Source of the DNA: Leucaena leucocephala
Taxonomy: Eukaryota > Streptophyta > Magnoliopsida > Fabales > Fabaceae
Length of the DNA: 64,000 nt
Direction: 5' to 3'
Assembly (NCBI GenBank): GCA_037074615.1
Contig: CM073547.1
Span: 4,216,001-4,280,000 of the forward strand
Under the pieces are notes generated by a model that worked only from the letters and a program-made list of their open reading frames with translations, searched no databases and had not been told where the DNA came from. Of the stretch, positions 51,471-61,586 are shown piece by piece. The first letter of the stretch is position 1. Each line of letters begins with the position of its first letter. The position numbers were made by a program, and so were the translations under genes.

Positions 51471-54400
51471 TTATCTATTAATGAAGGTATAACAGTCTGA
51501 TCTAAACGAAACTAAAAGATGACAAATCACTATGTAATCATTTATATTCATAAAACCATCATATTTGTGCTGGAGAGTGGAGATGAAGGAAAAGAAGAGA
51601 GAGAGAGAGAGATCATACACTAATTGGAGGGAGATGTGGTCTTGGGGAGCGTAGTGATGAGTAGGTTGTAAACCAGTGACTTGGAAGAAGCCTCGTGAGT
51701 CATATTGATGAGTAGGCTCATTTGGAGACTGCATCGCTTCATAGTTTGATGACCCTCCACCTCCTGGCATCACATTCATGTTTTGCTGCTGCTGGTTTCT
51801 CTCACTTTCTGCTATCTACATCATTTTCACAATAAATTAATCATTATTATATTACGATTGCAAAGGTTTCATATTTCTCTACGCTGATCATGCTTGTCAG
51901 CAGACATGTATGCATATATATATATACCGTAGCTCGAAGAAGCTGGTTGTTATTGTGCAAGTCTACTTCCTGCAGTTTACAGAAGAAATAGTGTTGCAGA
52001 AATGAAAGGTGAAGACAAAACAAAAGGGACTTGACAGTTCCCTTTGAGAGGGTTGTTGTGCATACTAAAGTATTGAATAAGAATTGAAGAATGGCAAGTA
52101 AAAGAGAGGAATACCCTCTTCTGCATGTAGTCAATTTCAGCAAAGAGAAGCTCATTCTTTTTGGAACGAATTCTGCTGATGCCTCTCTCTAACTTACCCT
52201 CCAAGTTCTTGAGATCTCTAGCACTCATACCTGCCAAAGTCTCCCCCATCATTTGCCTGCAACTATATATGTTCTCATCAGCACTGAGATATGCATGTAA
52301 GAATTGAGAAATGAAATCAAATAATAATCTCAAGCTGGGTACCTGTTGTTATTGCGCATGTTACTAATTTGAGCCCGCAGTTTCGCAGCTTCTTGCTGAT
52401 AATACTGTCATTAGTCAACCCAACAAGAGTTTAATATAATGTTAGCTTAGTGATTGATATATACTTGTTTGAAAATAGAATAGAATAATACAGACCTGAG
52501 CATTAGCTTCAGAAGTGGATCCAGCACCAGAAGAATCTGAGCATGCTTTCTTGTACCTCTCTATTGTTGCCTTCACACTGCAATAACATCACATTCCGTT
52601 CTAATTAAATGTCCTTTATTCAGTCATTCCGGACGTGTTGAAACCACGGGAAAAAATGAATTAATACATTAGGACAAACGCAAGGATTGTATTATTAAAT
52701 TAATTAAGAATTGAAAATCTCATTCATTAAAAAAAAAAGAAAAAAAGAAAATTGAGTATTAACTCTATATAGCCTAGGATATAAAATCAATCAAATCAAG
52801 AGATCTTCCTTAATTTTATTTCTTTGCATTTATGAGAATGATGCTTATGGCTCAGGCTAGCTACAACCTACGCACACAAGTACCCATAATCTGACCCGAT
52901 GTGATGTGAACATATAAATAATAAATAAAGAATAAGTAAATAAATTATTTGAAGAACAATGCGGTACGTTTTGCGGTTTTGGTAGGAACGAACAGTTTTA
53001 AAATTTAGAAAGAAGTATAAACAGAATTAAGAGTGAAAATATGTTTTAAAAAATTATTTAATATAATAAAAATAAGTATAAAATTATTATATATATTTTT
53101 TTATAATTTAAGATAAAATAATTTATTTATAATTTAGGAAAGATTAAAATTATTTAAAAATTTTATAATTTAGAGAAAAATAATTTAAAATAATTTATTT
53201 TTATTTCTATTATTTACTTAAAATATTAAAAATAAAAATAATTTATTTTCTATTAAATAAAAGAAGTAAAAAATCCATTATTTACTTTCACTTATATTGT
53301 ATTAAACATGCTATCATACATTTAAATGTGTTTCTATTTTGAGGGTTTATGACGATTATGATGATGATACCTTAATATCGTCGAGGCAGTTATTGGCTGC
53401 GTCTGCCACGCTGGCCCAACTTCCCACAATATCATTAGTTCAGACCATTTCTAGGACATTTTGTGTTTTTGAGGATTCTTATTATTACACAGAGGATAAC
53501 AGTAATACACTCAACCTCACTTCACTATCCACCTCGATCTAACACATACAATACTCTTAATATAATCCCTTTTTGGATATATATATATATATATATATAT
53601 ATATGCTGTGCAGTTTCTGTGACGGTGAATTTAATGATTTTATGAAATAAAAAAATGATTTATTTTCTAAGGTCACTTTCAACTGCTGCTATATATCAGA
53701 ACTCAGAAGTTGTCCGTCTCTTTGTTTTGAAACAACGAAGAAGCCAAAAATGTCGAGTAATCCCATTGGCTCTCTGTTTTCGTACCTTCTAATTTCATTC
53801 TTGACTCCTCTCACCTCTTTATTGCCTTTCATGCATTTAAAACATTGAAAAATAAAAATGAAGCATTCGAATATTAGGATTAGTAATTACTAAATATTTT
53901 CTGAAACTTACTATTAGTTAATTAGTTATTAATTAATAATTTTCTCAAAAAATAATTTTAGTAGGTTTTTTTAATAAGTTTATTGTATTTTTCTTTAAAA
54001 TATAGCAAAAAAATTGCTAGTTTCATTGGTCTTCATAAAAAAATTACGATTTTTAAAAGATGGTGACACGTCTTTTTTTTTAAATAATATGTAATAAACA
54101 ATAAATTTTGAAACTTCAATTTTATTACACCAAAACATTTTATAAAAATGCTTCCACTTTCAAAAAAATTAATAAAAAACTTGCATACACATCAAACCCC
54201 ACCATTATTACTTTGTGTTTATGTTTCCTCAGCTTCAAGTGAGTCCAAAAGTTTCACCAAAATGTCAACACATAGACTTTGAACAAATGCATAGCTCAGT
54301 AAGTGATACCAACAATGGCGAAATTATGATCAAACCAGTTGTAACCCTCTCATTGGTTCTTCACTCTCTCTTTTTCAGATTCATGAACTTGTCTTCGTAA

Positions 54401-55837
54401 AAATAAGTTTTTTACTCCATGAAAACCAAAACCGGAAGAGAGAGAAAGAGAAATAGGGTTTTAGAGAAGGAAGAAAACTGAGTAAATACAAGAGTTTTGA
54501 GGGATTGATGACATATTATGCTCTTTTTAATTTGTCAGAAGTCAAGAACTGAGAAATCAAGGTTTGTGACGTGACCAAAGATTCTCTCGACCAAGATCCA
54601 ACTGAATCCTATTCTTCTCTAATGAGACACCTTTTATTAAAACCCTAACCACAAAGAAAGCCGGAAAATCTAGTTAAACTAGAAACTAAGCTAGTTATCA
54701 ACTTTCTTTATATATATATATATATATATTTTCTTTTCTTCTCTCTTGAAAAAGGGTTTTCTGAGGTTTGTGATAGGTTGCCAAGAAAGAAACCAGAAAA
54801 AGGAAACAAAAGGGGGTCAGGTTTGGTGTGTTTCTTACTTGATTAAGTGTAACCTAGATCTTCCTCATTGGATACAGAAAACCCTAATCTTTACACGTGT
54901 GTGCAGATGAGATTTGTGGAAACTTTTTGATTAAAATAGCAAATCTCTCAATCTGGGTATGGATTCTTTCTTAGCTCATATTGATAATAAAATCCTGCAT
55001 AATTTACACAAACCCTAAACACCTACACATTCTTTTAAAATTGTTTTATTCCTTTTCAATTTGATGTTTTGACAATTTCTTGAAATTCTGCAGTACTGAT
55101 GCCTTGACCAATCTGGTGACTGGCGATGTGTTAAGGAGTTGTCAAAGATGAAAGCGTAGCCATTAATTGAGAGAGAGAAAGAGGAAGAAACTGGAAACAG
55201 AAACTTTTAACAAAGGAGAAATTAAGCTGATCTCACACTGGATTTCATACTAAACTTCTCAAATCTTTACCTTTTTATACTCTCAAACTATATAACTTCT
55301 AAATCCATATGATCTATTCCACCAGATCTATGAATTTACCAAAACAAGAGCTTAAATAATTATCAGAAACAGATGAATAAGGATAGGCAAAAAGGGGAAA
55401 AAAAACAAAGAAGACAAGTTCATCGTCTTTTTTGCAGTAAACAGAGCTATTCTCACACTATCAAACAAAATCACAGTATTAATTATGATAAACCCTTAAT
55501 GAGATCCATTCAAGAAGGGAAAAAATACGAACCCATATTAAAGAAACCCAGAGAATTTGAAGATTGAAAGATGAAACCCTATTCATTTATATATGTACCT
55601 GTTATTAGCATATTCATAGAGGCGACCACGAGTGGAGAAGACGATGAGAGCGACTTCAGCATCACAAAGCACAGACAGCTCATAAGCCTTCTTGAGGAGG
55701 CCATTTCTGCGCTTACAGAAAGTGACCTGGCGATTTGCTGTGTTCTCGATCCTCTTTATCTCTATCTTCCCTCTCCCCATCTTTCTCTGTGGAGATGAAG
55801 AATCCGAGATGGCTTGATTATTATTTGGGAACGCCAT
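51471..55837 (-). CDS. AG: MADS-box transcription factor, AGAMOUS lineage (floral C function)
   Basis: Exons 55837-55599, 52577-52496, 52404-52343, 52256-52115, 51969-51928, 51815-51619 and a terminal 51474-51471 give about 255 residues. A short N-terminal extension (MAFPNNNQAISDSSS), typical of the AG clade, precedes the MADS domain (GRGKIEIKRIENTANRQVTF). The I region (SVKATIERYKKACSD) and K domain with coiled-coil helices (LAGMSARDLKNLEGKLERGI, RIRSKKNELLFAEIDYMQ) follow. The C-terminus has the AG motifs YDSRGFFQVTGLQPTHHY and LQLV. C-class proteins specify stamens and carpels and end meristem growth. A few words (FSTRGRLYEYANN) are also seen in the PLENA/SHATTERPROOF sub-lineage; synteny with S40-PPR-SBT-GDSL favours AG itself. 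The last intron and stop are tentative: GT|gtatga at 51618 to an acceptor before 51474 yields V-stop, the expected LQLV ending. Confidence 0.9.
52578..55598 (-). promoter_or_regulatory. 3.0-kb intron after the MADS exon, likely cis-regulatory
   Basis: In AG genes the large intron after the MADS exon holds the enhancers bound by LEAFY, WUSCHEL and repressors; here it is 3,021 bases. A CCATTGG word, fitting the LEAFY core CCANTG, is at 53763-53769. An (AT)n tract lies at 53577-53604. The half nearest the MADS exon (about 54200-55560) is less AT-extreme than the rest. The regulatory role is inferred from family knowledge. Confidence 0.6.
53577..53604. repeat. (AT)n microsatellite in the AG intron
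   Basis: Fourteen AT units without interruption. Confidence 0.95.
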
Positions 55838-55839
55838 GG

Positions 55840-56660
55840 CTGCAGAAATCAATCTCTCAAACCTAAATCAAATCACAAAGAAACCACCAACATCACTAAA
55901 AGAACAAACCTATATGCTCAAAGATAGCTTTCTTCTTATCAAAAGAAGGTCTCAACATTCACATAACTTTTACAGTACAATTTTCAAGCTAAAACAAGTG
56001 ATTCTTCCTGTTTTACTCACGCAAGAAATTTAAAAACAATTTTTCGATGAAAGTAAAACATGACTAGTTAAACTCTGGAGCTTTGAGCTAGTTTTGGAGA
56101 ATCTGAAGATTAATTCCTCATTCTCTTCTCATAATATTATCTGGAGCTTTAGTTTTAGTTTCAACTAGCTTTTGCGTCATTAGCAGCTAACTTTTCAAGC
56201 AGAATCAACAGATCATCGCTCTTAAATAAACTCACAGAAGAAAAGAATCGATTTTTGAGAAGTAAAAGCCATGACTAATGAAATTAAACCCTGGATTTAT
56301 GAGCTAGTTTTGGAGGATCTCAAAGAGGAAATATAAACATGTACAAATCAAACTTAGCTCAAGATTCTTCAACTTATTTTCATGACAGTTTGCTATCTAA
56401 TCTAACAGGGCTTGAGCTGTTGCAAAAGTTGAGGGTTTTCAGGCTGAAAAAGTTGGATTAACCCAAAAAAGATGAAGCAATGGAGATTGGATTTCAAAGG
56501 ATGTCTCAGTATTTTGCTTACTAACCTGGGGAAGGAAAACACACAAAAGCGATAAAAGAGTTACAAGCAGCAACAAAGTTCTCAGGGAACTGGGAAATTC
56601 TTTTCCTTCTTCTATCAGAACTGAAAGAGAATTCAGAAAAATGAAGGCCAAGTTGCAAAA
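55840..56660 (-). other. AG leader exon and 5'-UTR intron
   Basis: A non-coding first exon (about 56526-56650) ends CTTCCCCAG|GTTAGTAAG. The acceptor TTTCTGCAG ends at 55840, two bases before the ATG codon at 55837. The leader intron is 686 bases. A spliced leader directly before the ATG exon is typical of AG-clade genes. Confidence 0.75.
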
Positions 56661-56675
56661 GAGAGAAAGGGTATA

Positions 56676-56683
56676 TATTTATA
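56676..56683 (-). promoter_or_regulatory. TATA box of the MADS-box gene
   Basis: TATAAATA on the minus strand, about 30 bases upstream of the inferred start of the leader exon. Confidence 0.6.
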
Positions 56684-56899
56684 TAAATAGAAAAGCCAAC
56701 TTTTGATCAATAATTTTGCAGTAACATAAAGCACTACAAGCCTTTAATGTTATATTACTTGGGCATATTCTTTTTATTTTTTCTGCTTAATAAATCACTT
56801 TTATTAAAAGAAATAAAAAGAGTTGGGCACTCATCAAGTCATCATTGTGTTCTATATATATTTTGACATGATTATAGTTAATTTGTTACGAGTTTAAAA

Positions 56900-57181
56900 T
56901 ACTCGTATATTACCCATTGTCTATAGGTTTACCTAGTAAGAGGATGAGACATGCGACTATTTAAAGCATATTCGATCCTTAGGGAGTACTACTTTATTAT
57001 AGTTATAGTCACGATATTTGGGAATGTATCTTAACTCCTGAATGCTTAGGTTTACACTTAAAAATAATATATGGCTCGCTCTAATCGATATTGGTATAAC
57101 TTAGGAGGAAGGGAACTTCGCCCTACTTTTGGATTGTAAGTGAGTTCAACCCCTTTCTAAAAATGTTTGTTACAAAAAAAA
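56900..57181 (+). mobile_element. SINE family B copy, upstream of the MADS-box gene
   Basis: On the + strand it carries the B-box-like ATTCGATCCTTAGGGAGTA, the family core (CTCCTGAATGCTTAGGTTTA), and an A-rich 3' tail ending near 57181. AAAATACTC occurs on the left at about 56897 (in a TTAAAATACTC context, the usual LINE-endonuclease target) and again after the A tail, a possible target duplication. Confidence 0.7.
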
Positions 57182-57952
57182 AAATACTCCGATCTTTCTT
57201 TTATTTGTTAGCATAATACACAAGTGCTTTGATTCTACCACAAAACATACTAATTCGAACTGTTTTCATTTGTCCAGATTTATACTGAAAAAAGCTTTAA
57301 ATCGGTAAAACACATTTAGGTTATTGATTTGTTGGTTGATTAGGTGAGAACTGATCAGTTTAGTTCAATTTTTATAAAATAATTAAAAAAATGTGTAGTT
57401 TTGTGATGGAACTAGAAATTTGGGATTGAACACAAGAGAGATAAGTCTTCAACATTTTGCAGAACTACATATTCAGCTACTAAATCTTGGGACTCAACTT
57501 GATCTAATACATATCTTAATAGCAACATCGTACCATTCAAAAGTAGAAAAGCAGCGTCAATAACCTTATAGTTTAGTGACATAAAAATTCTCCTATAAAT
57601 AAAAGATTACGGATTCAATCCCATTTGAAGTTAATGTTAATGTTTGCCCCTTTAATTCAAAAGATAAGAAAGATAACATAAAAAGCTTTCTTATAAAAGG
57701 GAAAAGTGGTTGCAGCTGGTAACCACAATATGCCGTTAGTCTCAGTTTTACTGAATAATCATAAAAGACAGAATATGCAAATGTTACATAACAAGAAGAT
57801 ATGAACCATACATATGACGAGGACCACAAAGAGATTAAGTGTGTTATGGCTTGGAAAAAAAAATTAATTAATTAATTAATTAATAGATAAAATAAATTTA
57901 ACAAAAGGTTATATATATATGTGATGCAGAAAAGTTTCAAAAGATGAGGCAG

Positions 57953-58005
57953 TAGCTTAGTGGTTGAAGGCGCAGGAGTTTATTCTGGATCCCGTGTTCG
58001 AGCTC
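57953..58005 (+). promoter_or_regulatory. tRNA-like pol III A and B boxes
   Basis: TAGCTTAGTGG (57953-57963) fits the A box and TGTTCGAGCTC (57995-58005) fits the B box, about 31 bases apart, as in tRNA-derived SINEs. No complete tRNA cloverleaf was seen. It lies near the left end of the LTR-like block. Confidence 0.55.
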
Positions 58006-60774
58006 TAGCCAGTGCAGAAAGGGAGTGTTTTTTTCATTTTTAGCGGTAAAATGACAAAATTGCCCCTCTTCCCTTTTACCTAATTTCCGACTACTTCCCC
58101 ATTTCCTCTCTGCGTCCTGGTGGTGACAGAGGAGTAGTGTTGCGTGAGGGAGAGCAGCGGCAGGCCAGCAGCGGCACAGAGGGGAATCAGCGAGAGTGCA
58201 GTGATGAATCTTCACGCCACCGATGCCGTGTACCCAAGAGTTAGCTTTTGTCATTCCCCCTCCATTCCTTGCTTCAGCATCGTCCTCTATAATAGAGTGG
58301 GTAGAGGGACGCAGGCGAGAAGAGAAAGCTGAGAATCATGGCAGCGACGGTGAGAGTGTAAGAGTCAGAATAAGCAGCTTCTGCCGTCCCCTGTAACCTG
58401 AATGGTTATTGCCGTCGCTGGGCTACTTTGTTTCTGTGGTGGCACTGTATTCAACTCTGTTGGCAAGCGACGGTGAAGTTTAGGTATGGGGCGTTGGGCA
58501 TGCTTAAGTGAATGGCTTGAACTTCAGCGTGTGGAGTAGTGTGGGTGTGAGTGTGATAGAAGAAAGAAGTGGGTTCAGTGGAAGGACGGGAGGCAGAGAA
58601 GAAGCGATGATTTGGAGTCAGATAGAGCGTCGGGGAGCGCAGTGTGAATCTCTGTCGGCGAAGCGTACTCAGTAGTTCCGTCTGTCACTGTGTAAGTTTT
58701 GAATTTGGGTTCTCTTCTCCTTCCTTTTATGTTTTGGATCTTCTGTGGCTGCTATTCCTATTAATTCCCGATGGTATATGTGTATATATGTATGAGCTTG
58801 CTGCTGTGTATGTGTGGATTCTGTTATGGTATTGAAGGGGTTGAATGTATACGTGGCTGCTGGGGGGAAATGTCTGATCCGCAAGCTTGCATCTATATTT
58901 TTTTTCTCTGTTGATTGTTTGGGTTGATGTTCTGTTTAAAAGATGTATATAAGTCATATAGAACAGAGAAAGAACAGAGGCTGGTGACAGTTGGATTGCG
59001 TTTTTCTGAAAAGCTAGAGTATTGTTTGCTACGGGTGTGCGCATCTGAGTAGAAATTGATGGTTGTAATGAATTTTGGTTCTGTGAACTTGATTCAAACC
59101 CTATCAACTGTAATGAATGTGTATCTATTTATTCTGATGTAATGGCTGTCGCCTGCGGTGATTTTTGGAACAGGCACCCTTTGTGTTGGGTTTAGATTGA
59201 TGCTTGCCTGTGAATGTGTGTGAAATTGTTGCTAGACAGGGGTGCTGTGGGTAAGCATTATGTGCAGGTATAGTGTCTGATTTAGGAAACATGGGCCAAG
59301 GGTTACTGCCTTAGACTTGCAAGCAGATTTGGTATATATAAAACTTGCTTTGCTGTGTGTTTATGCTTTTTATAGTTGTTGCACTGCGAAGTTAAGTATA
59401 TGTGTAATTGAGGATGTTGCGGAGATGAACAAACAGTGGAAAGAGGCGTTAAGCATTGTTGAAGGTATATATATGTATATATACTTTATGATGTTCTGGT
59501 TTAAAACTGAAAAGAATATATGGGTATACTGATACTTAAAGGCTAGTGTTATGAATTAGAAGGAATAAAGAAAGAGGATAATGTAGATAAGTTGGTTACT
59601 AATGTTTATAAGTGGATTTGAGAATTGACAGAAGTGAATTAATGGATTGAGTGAATGAAGAAATTGAGCAATAGTTTTGGTCTTAATTGGAATTTAATTT
59701 AAGTGTGTAATATAGTTTAGTTGGAAGGGAAGTTGAGATTGGAGATAATTCTACCAAAGATGTAGAAGTTGAAATATTCACAGCAGTACGTTGGAAATAC
59801 TAATTTACTGTTAATTAAATGCATTTTCATGTTGAGACATCATAGGTAAAGTATTATTTGGTAAAGTTAGTAAAATAGATAATGCTTTGATAAAAAGTGA
59901 CTTGAAGGGTAGTCGCACATAATGAGTTTTTCTCTAAAGGAATAGTTGTTTACGAGGAAGATTATATATTTCTTTGAATCCACATTTTGGCAAAGGAAAG
60001 TTGGCTTCGTGTTTAAGTTGTAAGAAAGGAATAAGTGATGGAATCGATTTTATCATGGCCAAGTCAGGGCATCAAAGATACATTCTGATGGGTTGTAGAT
60101 TTTTGAAGTAATTGGTTAATGGTATAGGAACTTATGTATTGAATCTTTGATTGAATGGTTAATGGTATGAAATTAGTTGAAATAATATATTAAGGATGAT
60201 TCTGTTGAGATGTTGAATGGAATGTTAATATATATTGTTTTAGGATATCAGGGAATTGAGAAGTGATTATAGTTGGAAGTTGTTTGACGGGAGGAGTAAA
60301 GGTTTAAGAGCGAACAGGTGAGTGAATAACGTTCCCTAAAATTTATATTTTTCAAATGCATTGTCATTTCAAATGATGAATTTCAAATATGGATTTCGAA
60401 AAGTAAGTTTTATGAAAGTATGGTTTAAATCGTTAGAAATGATTTTTCTTTCGATCGATTTACAAAAGATTATGATTATGTATGAAAATGGATAAAGAGG
60501 CATTAGAAAAAGATTTGACAGTGAATTGATGTTATTCATAAAATATTCCTATGTGAATTGCATATGTTTTTACAGTAACTTGATTTCGAATGTTCATGCT
60601 GGGGTTTTAGAAATTCAAAGTGGTTTTTACCAATGATTATGGCATTGAAACGATTGAGATTATTTCATGTGAAAAGGACCCCACGCATGATAGAAACGTT
60701 TTAGGATGGAATACAGAACGCTGGTTGCTAACAGCAGTACTGTTAGTCCTTGGTGCACCTTGGTATTCGAGCTC

Positions 60775-60950
60775 GACAGATTGTGGCATAGCCACCAGAA
60801 TTATTTCGTGGGATTTATTCTCGCGACAGTTTGTGGCGTAGCCACCAGAATTATTTCGTGGGATTTATTCTCGCGACAGTTTGTGGCGTAGCCACCAGAA
60901 TTATTTCGTGGGATTCGTTCTCGCGACAGTTAGTGGCTTCGAGCCACCAG
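60775..60950. repeat. 50-bp tandem repeats with hairpin cores inside the LTR-like block
   Basis: Three near-identical 50-base units (60775-60824, 60825-60874, 60875-60924) and a partial fourth. Each holds GTGGCGTAGCCAC or a close form, a five-base stem with a three-base loop. A further inverted repeat, CGTGGAC..GTCCACG, follows at about 60966-60984. Confidence 0.92.
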
Positions 60951-61586
60951 AATGGTTAGTTACCCTCGTGGACTGTGTGTCCACGTCTGTTTTCGTTCTG
61001 TTGAAGTCCTACAAAAAGATCATGGTTTTGAAAGGATTATTTTACAACAATTGGTTTGAAATAGTTATTTCAGATTGATTTGAAATGGTTACTGCAGATT
61101 GTTATTTTCCCTGAAGTACAGATAGTTACGGAAATGTTTGCATCAAATTAAGAAATATTGTGAAATACATTTTCAGCATGTTTATGCATTGTTTAATTCC
61201 ACATTCTTTTGAATCATGTTTTTGGGACGTTATTCACGAGTAGATTATTTGGCCTCAGATAATGCAGGTGACTCTAACCCTTTCGCTGAGCAGTGAAGAG
61301 CCTCGTTGCCAATCCGAAGCGTTGTTTTTATAAAACTACTTGTGATATAACTATCATTTAGAAAGTGCTTGTATTGTTTTGAAAAGAAGGTAAATGCTCC
61401 ACATAGTTCTTAGAAAAGATTCTAATCATTTTGGAAAACGTTATGGAAATTTTTGAACGTTTGTAGTAAATATAATTTATTATTGTTTCATTTCAAACGT
61501 TTCATTTGAGATTTTAGGCTTTCAGAATGTGAAGTTGTTCATATTCTGTGCCGGTCACGGTCCAAATTTCAGGACGTGACAAAGTG

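Larger units (their letters stand above)
57842..61581 (+). mobile_element. Candidate solo LTR of a Ty3/gypsy-type retrotransposon, about 3.7 kb
   Basis: The block starts TGTTATGG and ends GGACGTGACA, with AAGTG on both sides (57837-57841 and 61582-61586), the 5-base duplication of LTR elements. It differs from its surroundings in composition: GC-richer, G-rich, with a 50-base tandem array. The end, GTCACGGTCC..CAGGACGTGAC, is an imperfect palindrome of a kind I know from gypsy LTR 3' ends. No primer-binding site or pol/gag frame follows, so it would be a solo LTR. The left boundary is the weaker of the two. Confidence 0.55.

Noticed and set aside
55373..55567. Lys/Arg-rich + strand frame in the AG intron
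   Set aside because: Antisense to the intron, A-rich composition only.
57941..58011. A functional tRNA gene
   Set aside because: A and B boxes are present but the acceptor stem and anticodon arm do not pair, and there is no pol III terminator at the proper place.
58144..58335. GC-rich frame just after the pol III boxes
   Set aside because: Composition reflects the LTR-like block; no recognisable domain, signal or splice structure.
60775..60950. CRISPR array
   Set aside because: Units are head-to-tail without unique spacers, and the DNA is plant nuclear.
60620..61078. Overlapping open frames over the 50-bp tandem array
   Set aside because: The period of 50 is not a multiple of three, so the frames arise by repetition in different registers; no protein family is suggested.
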